A program made the position numbers and the translations under genes. From assembly GCA_948896235.1 (NCBI GenBank), contig CAQUUC010000001.1:62001-126000 (forward strand): a stretch of 64,000 nucleotides of DNA. Direction: 5' to 3'. This DNA is from an uncultured Clostridia bacterium. Its GTDB lineage: Bacteria; Bacillota; Clostridia; TANB77; CAG-508. Shown one piece after another: positions 17,542 to 26,430 of the stretch. Under the pieces are notes generated by a model, which worked only from the letters and a program-made list of their open reading frames with translations, was not told the origin of the DNA and made no database searches. Position 1 is the stretch's first letter. Every line of letters begins with the position of its first letter.

Positions 17542-18330
17542 ATGGGGAAATTTTCGAAAAAAATGAAGCAGAAATATAAAGAAACGAATAAAAAGTCAAT
17601 TGCAGTATATTTAATATTAAGACTATTGGTCGTAATTAGTATGATATTTCAAATATTAATGGGCAATTTACAAAATGCAATGATGTGTATTTTGTCATTA
17701 CTTTTATTTACAATACCAACAATTGTAACAGAGAAATTAAAAATAGGATTACCTAGTTTATTAGAAGCATTAATCTATTTATTTATTTTCTCATCTACTA
17801 TTTTGGGAGAAATAAACAACTTTTATGGTATAATACCTTTTTGGGACACCTTACTTCATACACTAAATGGATTTTTATGTGCAGGAATTGGGTTTTCATT
17901 AGTAGATATACTAAATGAAAATAGCGAAAAAGTAAGTTTATCACCGATTTATGTTGTAATTGTAGCATTTTGTTTTTCAATGACGATAGGAATTCTATGG
18001 GAATTTTTTGAATTTACAGCAGATAATGTATTTAAAACTGATATGCAAAAAGATAGAATAGTACAAAATATTTCGTCAGTAGAATTAAATCCAAATGAAG
18101 AAAATGTTCCAATTAAAATAAATGATATCGAAAAGACTCAAATATATTCAAAAGATGGAACTATTACAATAATAGATAATGGATATTTAGATATTGGTAT
18201 TATTGATACAATGAAAGATTTATTTGTTAATTTTATTGGAGCAGTTATTTTTAGTATAATTGGTTTTTTACATATTAAAAATAGAGAAAAATATAAATTT
18301 ACTGAGAACTTTATTCCAATAAAATATTAA
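17542..18330 (+). CDS. Multi-helix membrane protein, YjdF/DUF2238-like
   Basis: 262 residues. Five N-terminal hydrophobic helices, a central FWDTLLHTLNGFLCAGIGFSLVD and IGILWEFFEFTADNVFKTDMQ, then a soluble insertion of about 50 residues and a final helix. The WDTLLH...G and WEFFE elements recall the DUF2238 (YjdF) family, which has no known function. The insertion looks like an extracytoplasmic loop. A short A/T-rich gap separates it from the hemolysin III gene. Confidence 0.6.
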   Translation: MGKFSKKMKQKYKETNKKSIAVYLILRLLVVISMIFQILMGNLQNAMMCILSLLLFTIPTIVTEKLKIGLPSLLEALIYLFIFSSTILGEINNFYGIIPFWDTLLHTLNGFLCAGIGFSLVDILNENSEKVSLSPIYVVIVAFCFSMTIGILWEFFEFTADNVFKTDMQKDRIVQNISSVELNPNEENVPIKINDIEKTQIYSKDGTITIIDNGYLDIGIIDTMKDLFVNFIGAVIFSIIGFLHIKNREKYKFTENFIPIKY

Positions 18331-18378
18331 AAATAGCTTGTATCAAAATCGAAAGAATAATTTAGTATAAAATAATAT

Positions 18379-18422
18379 AAAAGGCAGGTAGTTTGAAAAT
18401 TATCTGCCTTTTGTGCTATAAT
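18379..18422 (+). promoter_or_regulatory. Fused hairpin terminator and promoter
   Basis: AAAAGGCAGGTA (18379-18390) pairs with TATCTGCCTTTT (18401-18412) with one mismatch. TTGAAA in the loop (18393-18398) and TATAAT (18417-18422) are 18 bases apart. It can stop the upstream transcript and start that of the gene at 18458. Confidence 0.6.
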
Positions 18423-18457
18423 AGTTATGATTTTATTACTAGTAAGGAGAAAAACTA

Positions 18458-18925
18458 ATGGAAAATATAAAAGAATCTCTTATAAGAAATGATTTGAAGA
18501 ATATAATAAAAAGAACAATTTTTTTTAATATATTATTTATAGGGTTACTAATCATACTGTGTTTCTGGAACAAAACATTTATAATATTGGTATGGATACC
18601 TATATTTCCATATATATATATATGGAAACGAAAAAAATTTTTAAAGAATGCTGAGTTTTGTTATGGAGTAGTTGATAATGTTAAATTAAGTAATAATGGT
18701 GATGTATATGTGTATACTAAAATCAAATTTATAGATTGTTATTCAAACAAAACATATGAAGTTATAATGGAGGAACATTGGGGAGATTTTATAGAAGATA
18801 CTAAGGATAAAATGAATGAATTTTATGAAGAGTGTAAGAAAAAAATAGGTAAAAAAGTTCCTTTATTTTATAAAAAAGAAAATCCAGATAAAAATATAGT
18901 ATTTATTAATAATTTGGAAGTTTAA
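18458..18925 (+). CDS. Small membrane protein of unknown function
   Basis: 155 residues. Two adjacent hydrophobic helices (about residues 24-42 and 47-58, ending in WIPIFPYIYIW) precede a soluble C-terminal part with alternating strands, including the SNNGDVYVYTKIKFIDCYS stretch. A small cytoplasmic or surface domain on a membrane hairpin is the likely layout. I do not recognise the family. It has its own hairpin promoter and RBS TAAGGAG. Confidence 0.6.
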   Translation: MENIKESLIRNDLKNIIKRTIFFNILFIGLLIILCFWNKTFIILVWIPIFPYIYIWKRKKFLKNAEFCYGVVDNVKLSNNGDVYVYTKIKFIDCYSNKTYEVIMEEHWGDFIEDTKDKMNEFYEECKKKIGKKVPLFYKKENPDKNIVFINNLEV

Positions 18926-18972
18926 ATTAAAGCATACTTTATAAAATAATTTAAGATTGAGGTGATTAAAAT

Positions 18973-19374
18973 ATGTTATATAACTTGATTATTTGTGACC
19001 AAGAATTGTCATATGATGAATATAAAGAAGAGTTCAATATTGGATTTTTTTCATCTTATAAAAAAGCAGAAGAGATTGCTAGATATTACTTAAAGAATAT
19101 TGATGGGTTTAAAGATTATAATTGTAGTTATGAAATTATAAATAGAAATGTTAGAGGTATAAAAGTTGGAGAAATTATTTATATGATTAGTGGTTGGAAT
19201 GAAAATTCTGAATTTGATCCTATTGAAATTGTAAATAGTGAGTGTTTTACAGAAGAAAAAGAGGCGATCAAATATATGGCTAAAATGAAGAAGAAATATA
19301 CAAGAACAAATTGGAGTTTAGATAAATTTATAGTAAATGAATGTTTATGGAAAGATGGATTTATAAGGGTGTGA
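18973..19374 (+). CDS. Hypothetical soluble protein
   Basis: 133 residues, no membrane helix or signal peptide. Pattern: YNLIICDQELSYDEYKEE, FFSSYKKAEEIARYYLKNIDGF, GEIIYMISGWNENS and a lysine-rich C-terminal helix. The start of about 30 residues looks like the small domains used as modules in immunity or SMI1-like accessory proteins, but I do not claim a family. RBS TGAGGTG lies before the ATG. It follows the previous gene by 47 bases. Confidence 0.55.
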   Translation: MLYNLIICDQELSYDEYKEEFNIGFFSSYKKAEEIARYYLKNIDGFKDYNCSYEIINRNVRGIKVGEIIYMISGWNENSEFDPIEIVNSECFTEEKEAIKYMAKMKKKYTRTNWSLDKFIVNECLWKDGFIRV

Positions 19375-19744
19375 AAAAAATAGTGAAATAAAGAAATAAT
19401 TTATTGAAAACAAATTTGTGATAATATAATGGAGAAAAAATAAATGACAATAAAATATAGAAATGCTAAGGCAAGTAGTTAGTTGATAATTACTTGTTTT
19501 TGTGCTATTATATTAAATAAATAACTATTTTTACTGAGGAGATGCTAATTTTAAAATTGAATATTATAATGGTTAAAAAAATCAAAGCGATGATTGCGAG
19601 AGCTTTGAAAAAATAAAAAAGATTATGAAATTGAGTTTTGATTTTTGGGAGGGTTGTTCTAACTACAACTATTATTATTCCATATGATCAAATATCTTAT
19701 AGTAATGCTTCTTAATGTATTTAGAATAAAAGGAGGAAATAAAA
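19375..19744 (+). other. Intergenic region with hairpin promoter, no clear gene
   Basis: Contains a fused hairpin/promoter: CAAGTAGTTA pairs with TAATTACTTG (19472-19496), TTGATA at 19483-19488 and TATTAT at 19506-19511, spacing 17. A 24-codon reading frame at 19542-19616 (MLILKLNIIMVKK...) is too short and not recognisable. The rest looks like a long leader or decayed sequence before the ABC operon. Confidence 0.4.
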
Positions 19745-20684
19745 GTGAATAATATTATTGAAGTTAAAAATTTGACTAAAGAGTATAAAGGATTAAAAGC
19801 AATTAATGATTTATCATTTGAAGTACATAAAGGAGAAATATTAGGTTTACTTCGGTCCAAACGGAAGTGGAAAATCAACAACCATTAATTGTATTCTATC
19901 TTTATTAAATTTTAGTAAAGGAAGTATTACTATTTTTGGTAAAGAGATGAAGCCAAATGCTTACGATATAAAAGAAAAAATTGGAGTAGTGTTTCAAGAT
20001 GTAGCTGTATTTCAAGAATTAACAGTGTATGAAAATATCGATTATTTCTGTGGTTTATATATAAAAGATAAGAAAAAAAGAAAACAGTACATTCAAGATG
20101 CAATAGAACTAGTAGGGTTAGAAGAGTTTAGAAAATTTTATCCAAAACAATTATCTGGAGGATTATTAAGAAGATTAAATATTGCTTGTGGAATTGCTCA
20201 TAAACCAAGTATTATTTTCTTAGATGAACCAACAGTTGCAGTAGATCCACAAAGTAGAAATAATATATTAGATGGAATTAAAAAATTAAGAGATAACGGA
20301 GCAACAATTTTATATACAACACACTATATGGAAGAAGTTGAGATTATTTGTGATAGAGTTATTATTCTAGATAAAGGAAAAGTACTTGCTGCTGGGACAA
20401 CAGAGGAATTAAAAGAACTTGCAAAAATAGAGGAAAAAGTAACAGTAGAAATAAGTGAATTAGACAAAAAATATATGGAAGAAATTAAAAACTTAGAGAA
20501 TGTAGATGAGATAAGTTATAATGGAAATATATTACTTATTACATATAAAAAAGGCAAAAACAATTTAATTGAATTAATCGATTATTTGAAAAAAGAGAGT
20601 ATTAAATATAATAAAATTTATTCAGAAAGACCAACATTAAATGATGTATTTTTAGAATTAACGGGAAAGGAACTTAGAGACTAA
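19745..20684 (+). CDS. ABC transporter ATP-binding protein, CGG +1 frameshift in Walker A
   Basis: The gene starts at GTG 19745 with AAGGAGG upstream. The zero frame stops soon after CGG at 19853. Skipping the C restores ILGLL-GPNGSGKSTT, an exact Walker A motif, and an open frame to 20684 (about 312 residues). Signature LSGGLLRRLN, Walker B IIFLDEPTVAVDP and the H-loop TTHYMEE follow. The C-terminal 80 residues form the extra domain of DrrA/CcmA-like exporter ATPases. Two ABC-2 permeases follow, the first overlapping by one base. Triplet reading would destroy the nucleotide site, so if the gene works it needs recoding here. Confidence 0.85.
19853..19855 (+). other. In-frame CGG at +1 frameshift site 5 (Walker A)
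   Basis: Zero frame GGT TTA CTT CGG TCC AAA; with the C skipped GGT TTA CTT GGT CCA AAC GGA AGT GGA AAA gives G-L-L-G-P-N-G-S-G-K. The recoded residue is the first glycine of the Walker A loop, which is invariant. Codon GGT, preceded by CTT as at site 6. Confidence 0.85.
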
Positions 20685-21865
20685 TGTTTATTCATAATTT
20701 TAAATATGCCCTAAAAACTCTCTTTAGAAATAGAATGCTAATATTTTGGACTTTTGCCTTTCCAATTATATTAGGAACATTTTTCAATATGGCATTTTCC
20801 AATATTGAAAATAGTGAAAAATTAGATATTATCAATATTGCTATTGTTGATAATGAAGAATTTAATAATAGTGAAATCTGGAAAGAAACTTTTAAAACAC
20901 TAAGTGATGAAGAAAATGAAAACAGATTATTTAGTACAAAATATGTTACTAAAGAAGAAGCGACAAAACTATTACAAGACAACCAAATAGTGGGATATAT
21001 GGTATTAGAAAATAAACAACCACATTTAGTATTTACAACAAGTGGAATTAATCAAACTATTTTTAAGCAAGTAACACAAGAAGTTATACAAACAAGCCAT
21101 ATTGTTTCAAATCTTGTAGAAGATGAAATAAAAAATCAAATGATGGTAGGAAACTATCAAATTGATTATGAAAAAATTTATAAAGATATATTGGAAATAA
21201 TACAAAAGGAAGAAGCAAATATTAAGAACATATCTAGAAGTAATTTAAGCTATACTATGATAGAATTTTATACTCTTATTGCAATGAGTTGCTTATATGG
21301 TGGAATTCTTGGAATGGTTGCAATTAACCAAAACTTAGCAAATATGTCTAGCCAAGGAAAAAGAGTAAGTGTTGCACCAACTTCTAAAGGAAAAGTAGTG
21401 TTAAGTAGTATGCTTGCAGGATATATTACTCAATTAATAGGATTAGCACTTTTGTTTGTGTATACTATATTTGTATTAAAAGTGGATTATGGAACAAATC
21501 TACCACTTATTATTTTATTAGGTGTAGTAGGAAGTTTTGCAGGGTTAGCTATGGGGCTTACTATTGGAACAGTATTAAAAGTAGGAGAAAATTTGAAAAC
21601 AGGAATTATGATATCTATCACAATGCTTGGATGTTTCTTATCTGGAATGATGGGAATTACAATGAAATATATAGTAGATAAAAATGTACCAATTGTAAAT
21701 AAATTAAACCCAGCAAGTATGATAACGGATGGATTTTATTCACTATATTATTATGATACATTAGATAGATATTACTTTAATATTATAAGTTTAGTGATTT
21801 TTGCTATAATTGCGATACTAATTTCTTATATTTGTTTAAGGAGGCAGAAATATGACAGTATTTAA
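20684..21865 (+). CDS. ABC-2 type transporter permease, first subunit
   Basis: 393 residues. One N-terminal helix (MLIFWTFAFPIILGTFF), a large extracellular region of about 160 residues, then five C-terminal helices including GGILGMVAINQNLANMSSQGKR, GVVGSFAGLAMGLTIGTVL and MISITMLGCFLSGMMGI. This is the DrrB/YhgE-like ABC-2 layout with a conserved membrane-proximal LNPASMITDGFYSLYYY. It is co-translated with the upstream ATPase (stop and start share an A) and overlaps the second permease by 14 bases. Confidence 0.9.
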   Translation: MFIHNFKYALKTLFRNRMLIFWTFAFPIILGTFFNMAFSNIENSEKLDIINIAIVDNEEFNNSEIWKETFKTLSDEENENRLFSTKYVTKEEATKLLQDNQIVGYMVLENKQPHLVFTTSGINQTIFKQVTQEVIQTSHIVSNLVEDEIKNQMMVGNYQIDYEKIYKDILEIIQKEEANIKNISRSNLSYTMIEFYTLIAMSCLYGGILGMVAINQNLANMSSQGKRVSVAPTSKGKVVLSSMLAGYITQLIGLALLFVYTIFVLKVDYGTNLPLIILLGVVGSFAGLAMGLTIGTVLKVGENLKTGIMISITMLGCFLSGMMGITMKYIVDKNVPIVNKLNPASMITDGFYSLYYYDTLDRYYFNIISLVIFAIIAILISYICLRRQKYDSI

Positions 21866-23000
21866 AACCTTTTTAAAAGTATTAAATAAAGCCAAAGCAC
21901 CTATAATTATGTATACAGTATTTTTAATTTTCTTTGCTAGATTTAATATGCAAACAAGTGATAATAGTACAAATTTTGTAGCAACTAAACCAGATGTTTT
22001 AATTATAAATCAAGACAAAGAAGAAGGAATTACGAAAAACTTAGTTGATTATATTAGTAAAAATAGCAATATAATCGAAATAGAAGAAAGCCAAGATGCA
22101 ATTGATGATGCTTTGTTTTATAGAGATGTAAATTATATTATATATATACCTAATAATTATAGACAAGATTTCTTAGCAGGTAAGAAGCCTGAAATTAAAA
22201 TAAAAAGTACAGGAGATTATGGGTCAAGTCTAACAGAAATGATGTTAGAAAGATACATAAAAGTAGCCAATATTTATCAAGAGGATATAACTTTAGAGGA
22301 GGAATTAATAAATAGAATAAACGATACATTAGAAAAAGAAACACAAGTAGAAATTACTTCTAAATTAGATACAACCCAGTTATCAAAAGCATCTTTTTAC
22401 TATAATTTCGCGAATTACAGTATACTTGCAGGATGTGTTTATGTTATTTGCCTAATACTATCTAGTTTTAAAGAAGAAAAAATAGCAAAAAGAACAATTA
22501 TTAGCAGTATGAATTATAAAACACATAATAGAAAGTTATTATTATCAAACAGCTTGTTTGCAATTATCCTATGGGGAATATATGTAATATTAAGTTTTGT
22601 ATTAGTAGGAAATATAATGTTTACAATGCATGGACTAGTTTATATTATGAATTCATTTGTGTTTACAATGTGTGCACTTACACTTGCATTCTTAATTGGG
22701 AATTTAGTAACCAATAAAAATGCAATAAATGGAATAATAAATGTAGTAGCACTAGGTTCTAGCTTTTTATGTGGTGCTTTTGTTCCAATGGAATGGTTAC
22801 CTGATTCTGTGTTAAATATAGCACACATATTACCATCTTACTATTATATTAAAAACAATGAATTGTTAAAAGGAATAGAAGAAATTAATATTGAAACAAT
22901 GAATGAAATTATAATAAATATAGGGATTATTTTGTTATTTGTAATTGGTTTTGCAATTATTACAAATATTATATCAAAAAAGAAAAGAAGAATTGGTTAA
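21852..23000 (+). CDS. ABC-2 type transporter permease, second subunit
   Basis: 382 residues with the same topology as its upstream partner: helix IIMYTVFLIFFARF, an outer domain with VLIINQDKEEGITKNLVDYI, then five helices ending in VALGSSFLCGAFVPMEWLP and HILPSYYYIKNNELL. The two permeases are likely to form a heterodimer with the ATPase to export a peptide, lipid or drug. RBS AAGGAGG lies inside the upstream gene. A hairpin follows the stop. Confidence 0.9.
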   Translation: MTVFKTFLKVLNKAKAPIIMYTVFLIFFARFNMQTSDNSTNFVATKPDVLIINQDKEEGITKNLVDYISKNSNIIEIEESQDAIDDALFYRDVNYIIYIPNNYRQDFLAGKKPEIKIKSTGDYGSSLTEMMLERYIKVANIYQEDITLEEELINRINDTLEKETQVEITSKLDTTQLSKASFYYNFANYSILAGCVYVICLILSSFKEEKIAKRTIISSMNYKTHNRKLLLSNSLFAIILWGIYVILSFVLVGNIMFTMHGLVYIMNSFVFTMCALTLAFLIGNLVTNKNAINGIINVVALGSSFLCGAFVPMEWLPDSVLNIAHILPSYYYIKNNELLKGIEEINIETMNEIIINIGIILLFVIGFAIITNIISKKKRRIG

Positions 23001-23013
23001 TAAAATAAATGAA

Positions 23014-23054
23014 GTAAGTAATTAGTTGATAATTACTTACTTTTATGTTATTAT
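23014..23054 (+). promoter_or_regulatory. Fused hairpin terminator and promoter
   Basis: GTAAGTAATT (23014-23023) pairs with AATTACTTAC (23031-23040). TTGATA overlaps the loop (23026-23031) and TATTAT lies at 23049-23054 with 17-base spacing. It ends the ABC operon and begins the thioesterase transcript. Confidence 0.65.
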
Positions 23055-23088
23055 ATTAAAATAATGGCAATATGAAAAGAGGGAAAAT

Positions 23089-23505
23089 ATGGAATTTATA
23101 TTTGAAAGAGCTATAAATTATTATGAAACAGATAAAATGGGAGTGGTACATCATTCTAATTATATAAGGTTTCTAGAAGAAGCAAGATGTTATTGGCTAA
23201 AAAGTGTAGGAATGCCCTTTGAATTATTAGAGGAAAATGGAATTACAATACCAGTATTAGGAGTAAACTGTACTTATAAATATCATGTTACATTTGGAGA
23301 TACAATTATTATAAAACCTTATGTAAAAGAATATACAGGAGTAAGAATGACTGTTGGTTATGAGATAATAGACAAAAAAACTGAAAAGCTTGTATTAATA
23401 GGAGAAACAAAACATTGTTTTACAGATAAGACTCTAAAACCAATTAACTTGAAAAAGCATAAAAAAGAATTTAGTGATAAATTTGAAATCTTATTGAAGA
23501 AATGA
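23089..23505 (+). CDS. Acyl-CoA thioesterase (4HBT, YbgC-like)
   Basis: 138 residues, a single hotdog domain. YYETDKMGVVHHSNYIRFLEEARCYW holds the 4HBT active-site pattern with the conserved Asp and His, and the strands VLGVNCTYKYHVTFGDTIIIKPYVKEYTG follow. It hydrolyses acyl-CoA thioesters in the cytoplasm; preference is unknown. Its own promoter is the hairpin module upstream. RBS AGAGGG. Confidence 0.9.
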   Translation: MEFIFERAINYYETDKMGVVHHSNYIRFLEEARCYWLKSVGMPFELLEENGITIPVLGVNCTYKYHVTFGDTIIIKPYVKEYTGVRMTVGYEIIDKKTEKLVLIGETKHCFTDKTLKPINLKKHKKEFSDKFEILLKK

Positions 23506-23554
23506 AAGAATATCGAACAAAGTTATTTTTTACTTTAAAGAGGAGAGGTATCTT

Positions 23555-24100
23555 ATGAAAAAGAAAATAGGTATTGGTATAGGGGCATTTTTAATATTAT
23601 TTATAATTATAGGAATTATCACGAACTATGTAGATAGTGGGAGAGTGGCGACAGGACACGAACCAAAGTATTGTATAAAAGTAGTTAGTAATAATGGAAC
23701 CAAAGTAACTTATTGGGGATTAGGTTATAAGGTAATTCGTTATATTGGTGTATCTCCAAAAGAACCTTATGAAAGTAATATTGGTGCAAAAATGGGAAGT
23801 TGGTTTATGAAATATGAATTGCCTGAATCTAATGTTATTGAAATTCAATATGAAGGACAAACAATTACTATAACCGACAAAAAAGATATAGGAACTATTG
23901 AAAATATATTAGTAAACTCAAAATATAATAATGAAATATGTAAAGGAATAAATACTCACAAAATAACTTTAAATAATGATATTTATTATATTAAAGAATA
24001 TTGTAAAGAAATACAAAAAGGAAACAAACAAGCGATAATTTCAACAGAAGATTTAGAAGCAATCAATAATATTATTTCTAGCAAAATAAATAATGAATAA
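23555..24100 (+). CDS. Membrane-anchored hypothetical protein
   Basis: 181 residues. An N-terminal helix (GIGIGAFLILFIIIGIITNY) without a lipobox acts as membrane anchor. The outer part starts HEPKYCIKVVSNNGTKVTYWGLGYKVIRYIGVSPKEPY, a pattern seen in many small anchored proteins of gut clostridia, and ends in an acidic-basic helix. No enzymatic motif is seen. RBS AGAGGAGAGG. Confidence 0.6.
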   Translation: MKKKIGIGIGAFLILFIIIGIITNYVDSGRVATGHEPKYCIKVVSNNGTKVTYWGLGYKVIRYIGVSPKEPYESNIGAKMGSWFMKYELPESNVIEIQYEGQTITITDKKDIGTIENILVNSKYNNEICKGINTHKITLNNDIYYIKEYCKEIQKGNKQAIISTEDLEAINNIISSKINNE

Positions 24101-24108
24101 AGTTTGAA

Positions 24109-24144
24109 ATATGACAGACATATGTCATATTTATACGATATAAT
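24109..24144 (+). promoter_or_regulatory. Palindromic operator and -10 box before WYL regulator relic
   Basis: ATATGACA (24109-24116) and TGTCATAT (24123-24130) form an 8-bp inverted repeat, followed 9 bases later by TATAAT (24139-24144). This is the layout of an autoregulated promoter. The regulator it once served is now truncated at 24162. Confidence 0.65.
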
Positions 24145-24161
24145 ACTTACTGGAGGAAATT

Positions 24162-24245
24162 ATGCAAGTAAATAATAGGTTATTTGAGATAGTATATATA
24201 CTAATGCAAAAGAGAAAAATTACAGCTAAAGATCAAGTTATATAA
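24162..24245 (+). pseudogene. Truncated WYL/YafY-type regulator N-terminus
   Basis: 27 codons with a good RBS (TGGAGGAAATT) read MQVNNRLFEIVYILMQKRKI and then TAKDQVI before a stop. This matches only the first helix-turn-helix part of HTH-WYL (YafY-like) regulators, which usually begin NRLFEIVYILL...TAKELA. The remaining 250 or so residues are absent. The next genes encode GyrI-like effector-binding proteins, common neighbours of such regulators. Confidence 0.6.
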
Positions 24246-24274
24246 TATATACTTCCATTTAGGAGGTAGATATT

Positions 24275-24739
24275 ATGAAATATGAAAGAGTAGAACTAGA
24301 AGAAATGGTGGTACAAGGAATTAAAATAAGAACAACTAATCAAGACAGAAAGGCTATGCAAGACATAGGAAGGACTTGGCAAAAACTATTTGCAGATGGA
24401 ATTTATGAGAAAATACAAAATAAAGCAAATAATAAAACCATAGGCCTATATACAGAATATGAGGGAGATTATAACAAACCATATACATTTATAGCAGGAG
24501 CAGAAGTTAGTAAAAAAGTAGAAACTTATCCAGAAATAGTAAGTAAGGTTATTCCAAAAGGAAAGTATGCTAAGTTTGTTATAACAGGAGATGTTAAATA
24601 TTCAGTAGGACAAGCTTGGCAAGAAATATGGAGTATGGATTTAAAAAGAAAATATACTTGTGATTTTGAAGAATACCAAAACAATTTAAGTGATATGCAA
24701 AAACAAGAAATTCATATTTATATTGTGCTAGAGGATTAA
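24275..24739 (+). CDS. GyrI-like/AraC effector-binding domain protein
   Basis: 154 residues forming one GyrI-like (SHV-like duplicated strand) domain: VELEEMVVQGIKIRTTNQ, GRTWQKLFADGIYEKIQNK, IGLYTEYEGDYNKPYTFIAG, KGKYAKFVITGDVKYSVGQAWQEIW and a C-terminal IHIYIVLED. Such proteins bind hydrophobic ligands and act as sinks or sensors. The neighbouring truncated WYL regulator and the second GyrI-like gene, 20 bases downstream, form a small operon. Confidence 0.85.
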   Translation: MKYERVELEEMVVQGIKIRTTNQDRKAMQDIGRTWQKLFADGIYEKIQNKANNKTIGLYTEYEGDYNKPYTFIAGAEVSKKVETYPEIVSKVIPKGKYAKFVITGDVKYSVGQAWQEIWSMDLKRKYTCDFEEYQNNLSDMQKQEIHIYIVLED

Positions 24740-24759
24740 GTCGAAAGGATAGATATAAA

Positions 24760-25398
24760 ATGGCTTTTGATTATAAAAAAGAATATAAGGAATTTTATAT
24801 GCCAAAAAATATTCCTAGCATTATAAAAATTCCAAAAATGAACTATATTGCAGTTAGAGGTAAAGGAAACCCAAACGAAGAAAATAGTGAATATAAAAAT
24901 TCAATAGGATTATTGTATACAATTGCTTTTACTATAAAAATGAGTTATAAGGGAACATATAAAATAGATGGATATTTTGAGTATGTAGTTCCACCACTTG
25001 AAGGATTTTGGTGGCAAGAAGGAAAGGAAGGAGTAATAGACTATAAAAGTAAAGATAAATTTAGTTTTATTTCTATTATTAGACTGCCAGACTTTGTGAC
25101 AAAAAAAGATTTTGATTGGGCTATTCGTGAGGCAACTAATAAAAAAAGGCAAGATTTTTCAGAGGTTGAATTTCTAACATATGAGGAAGGTATTTGTGTT
25201 CAATGTATGCACATAGGCTCTTATGATGATGAGCCTACTACAATAAATTTAATGCATAAATGTATGATGGAAAATGGATATGAACTAGATATTACAGCTA
25301 CAAGATTCCATCATGAAATTTATTTGAGTGATCCAAGAAGATGTGAAGTAAGCAAATTAAAAACGGTTATAAGACATCCAATAAGAAAAAAGGAATAA
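24760..25398 (+). CDS. GyrI-like small-molecule-binding domain protein
   Basis: 212 residues. The N-terminal FDYKKEYKEFYMPKNIPSI is followed by MNYIAVRGKGNPNEENSEYKNSIGLLYTIAFTIKMS, DGYFEYVVPPLEGFWW, FISIIRLPDFVTKKDFDWAI and HIGSYDDEPTTINLMH, all typical of the GyrI-like family with the ligand-facing Trp and Glu residues. Some members hydrolyse cyclopropanoid toxins, but no such activity can be claimed here. It follows the previous gene with RBS-like AAAGGA. The gene is intact. Confidence 0.85.
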   Translation: MAFDYKKEYKEFYMPKNIPSIIKIPKMNYIAVRGKGNPNEENSEYKNSIGLLYTIAFTIKMSYKGTYKIDGYFEYVVPPLEGFWWQEGKEGVIDYKSKDKFSFISIIRLPDFVTKKDFDWAIREATNKKRQDFSEVEFLTYEEGICVQCMHIGSYDDEPTTINLMHKCMMENGYELDITATRFHHEIYLSDPRRCEVSKLKTVIRHPIRKKE

Positions 25399-25400
25399 TT

Positions 25401-25561
25401 ATGGAGAAAAATATGAATGAATATATAAAATTACCATTAGAAAATATAGAAAAAGAACATATATGTTGCGCTATTGGAGATCCAAAACATCAAGCAGGTG
25501 TAGATAGTAAAAAGGAATTGGAAAAGAATTATTAGAATATGCAAAAGAATATGGAATATAA
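25401..25561 (+). pseudogene. Internally deleted GNAT acetyltransferase relic
   Basis: An ATG with RBS AAAAGGA opens MEKNMNEYIKLPLENIEKEH and the HICCAIGDPKHQ segment typical of the N-terminus of a GNAT family. After some 20 further bases the acetyl-CoA motif GIGKELLEYAKEYGI appears in another frame (25515-25559) and stops. Some 80 to 100 central residues and the whole C-terminal part are missing. The 3' end runs into ACTATAATTTGAAAGG, close to the junction motif found between other genes. Confidence 0.65.
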
Positions 25562-25583
25562 CTATAATTTGAAAGGAACGAAA

Positions 25584-25934
25584 ATGGAAACAAAAATTAT
25601 AAATGATATAGCAATAGTAAAAAGTAATGAAATTATAATACAAGATGTTCAATCAGCAATAGATTTTATTATGACTATAGAATATGAAACAAACTGCAAT
25701 AAGATAGCATTAAATAAAGATGCTATAACAGAAGAATTTTTTATATTAAGTAAAGGAATAGCAGGAGAAATTTTACAAAAATTTATAAATTATCAAACGA
25801 AATTTGCTATATATGGAGATTATTCAAAATATACAAGTAAACCATTAAAAGATTTCATATATGAAAGCAATAATGGTAAAGATATATTTTTTGTAGAAAA
25901 TGAAGATGCAGCAATAAAAATGTTAAGTAAGTAG
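25584..25934 (+). CDS. DUF4180 domain protein
   Basis: 116 residues from ATG 25584, which has AAAGGA 6 bases upstream; an earlier ATG at 25539 lies in the acetyltransferase relic. The sequence fits DUF4180 along its length: IINDIAIVKSNEIIIQDVQSAIDFIM, ILSKGIAGEILQKFINYQTKFAIYGDYS and SKPLKDFIYESNNGKDIFFV. The function is unknown. The family is widely found as a single gene near regulators or acetyltransferases. Confidence 0.8.
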   Translation: METKIINDIAIVKSNEIIIQDVQSAIDFIMTIEYETNCNKIALNKDAITEEFFILSKGIAGEILQKFINYQTKFAIYGDYSKYTSKPLKDFIYESNNGKDIFFVENEDAAIKMLSK

Positions 25935-25969
25935 AAAAACAAATTACAATTTTGATAGGAGATAAAATT

Positions 25970-26326
25970 ATGGCAAGAGTATTAAAAAATAAGAAATTAG
26001 TAAATACAAGATTAGCCACTAATTATGGTGGATGGATGTATTGTGATAAATGTAATGAAAATATAGGATATTTATGTTATTCAACTTATGATAGATTAGA
26101 GCTAAAATATAATTGTAATTGTGGAAGTCAAGGTAGTGCATTATTAGATTTCGAAGATAGTAATATAGGGAAAGACTGCAATGATGAGTTAGTTATTATA
26201 AAAAATAGATTTTGCTGTCCAAAAGATAATGAACCTTTAATTACAATATTAGATAAAAAAGTGACTAGTTATGAAATGAAAATTACTTGTAAATCTTGTG
26301 AAAGTATTTATAAAAATGGAAAATAG
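25970..26326 (+). CDS. Cysteine-rich small protein, copy 1
   Basis: 118 residues. Cysteine pairs CDKC, CNCG, CCPKD and CKSC suggest two zinc ribbons. A paralogue with about 85-90% identity by eye lies at 37490..37849. Both start MAR(V/I)LKN(K)(K/E)LVNTR and have GGWMYCDKCNENIGYLCYST. RBS ATAGGAG precedes the ATG, and AAATTACAATTTT stands at 25941-25953 just before it. The function is unknown; nucleic-acid binding is possible. Confidence 0.75.
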   Translation: MARVLKNKKLVNTRLATNYGGWMYCDKCNENIGYLCYSTYDRLELKYNCNCGSQGSALLDFEDSNIGKDCNDELVIIKNRFCCPKDNEPLITILDKKVTSYEMKITCKSCESIYKNGK

Positions 26327-26430
26327 AAATTACAATTTCGTAACGATAAATCTTTAATGTTAATAAGCATTGCTTGTAGCAACGGACTATTCTTTATATA
26401 ATAGTTTGTAGAGAAAGGAGTTGTTCTAAA

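Noticed and set aside
19542..19616. 24-codon frame MLILKLNIIMVKK
   Set aside because: Too short, no similarity recognised, weak support for translation.
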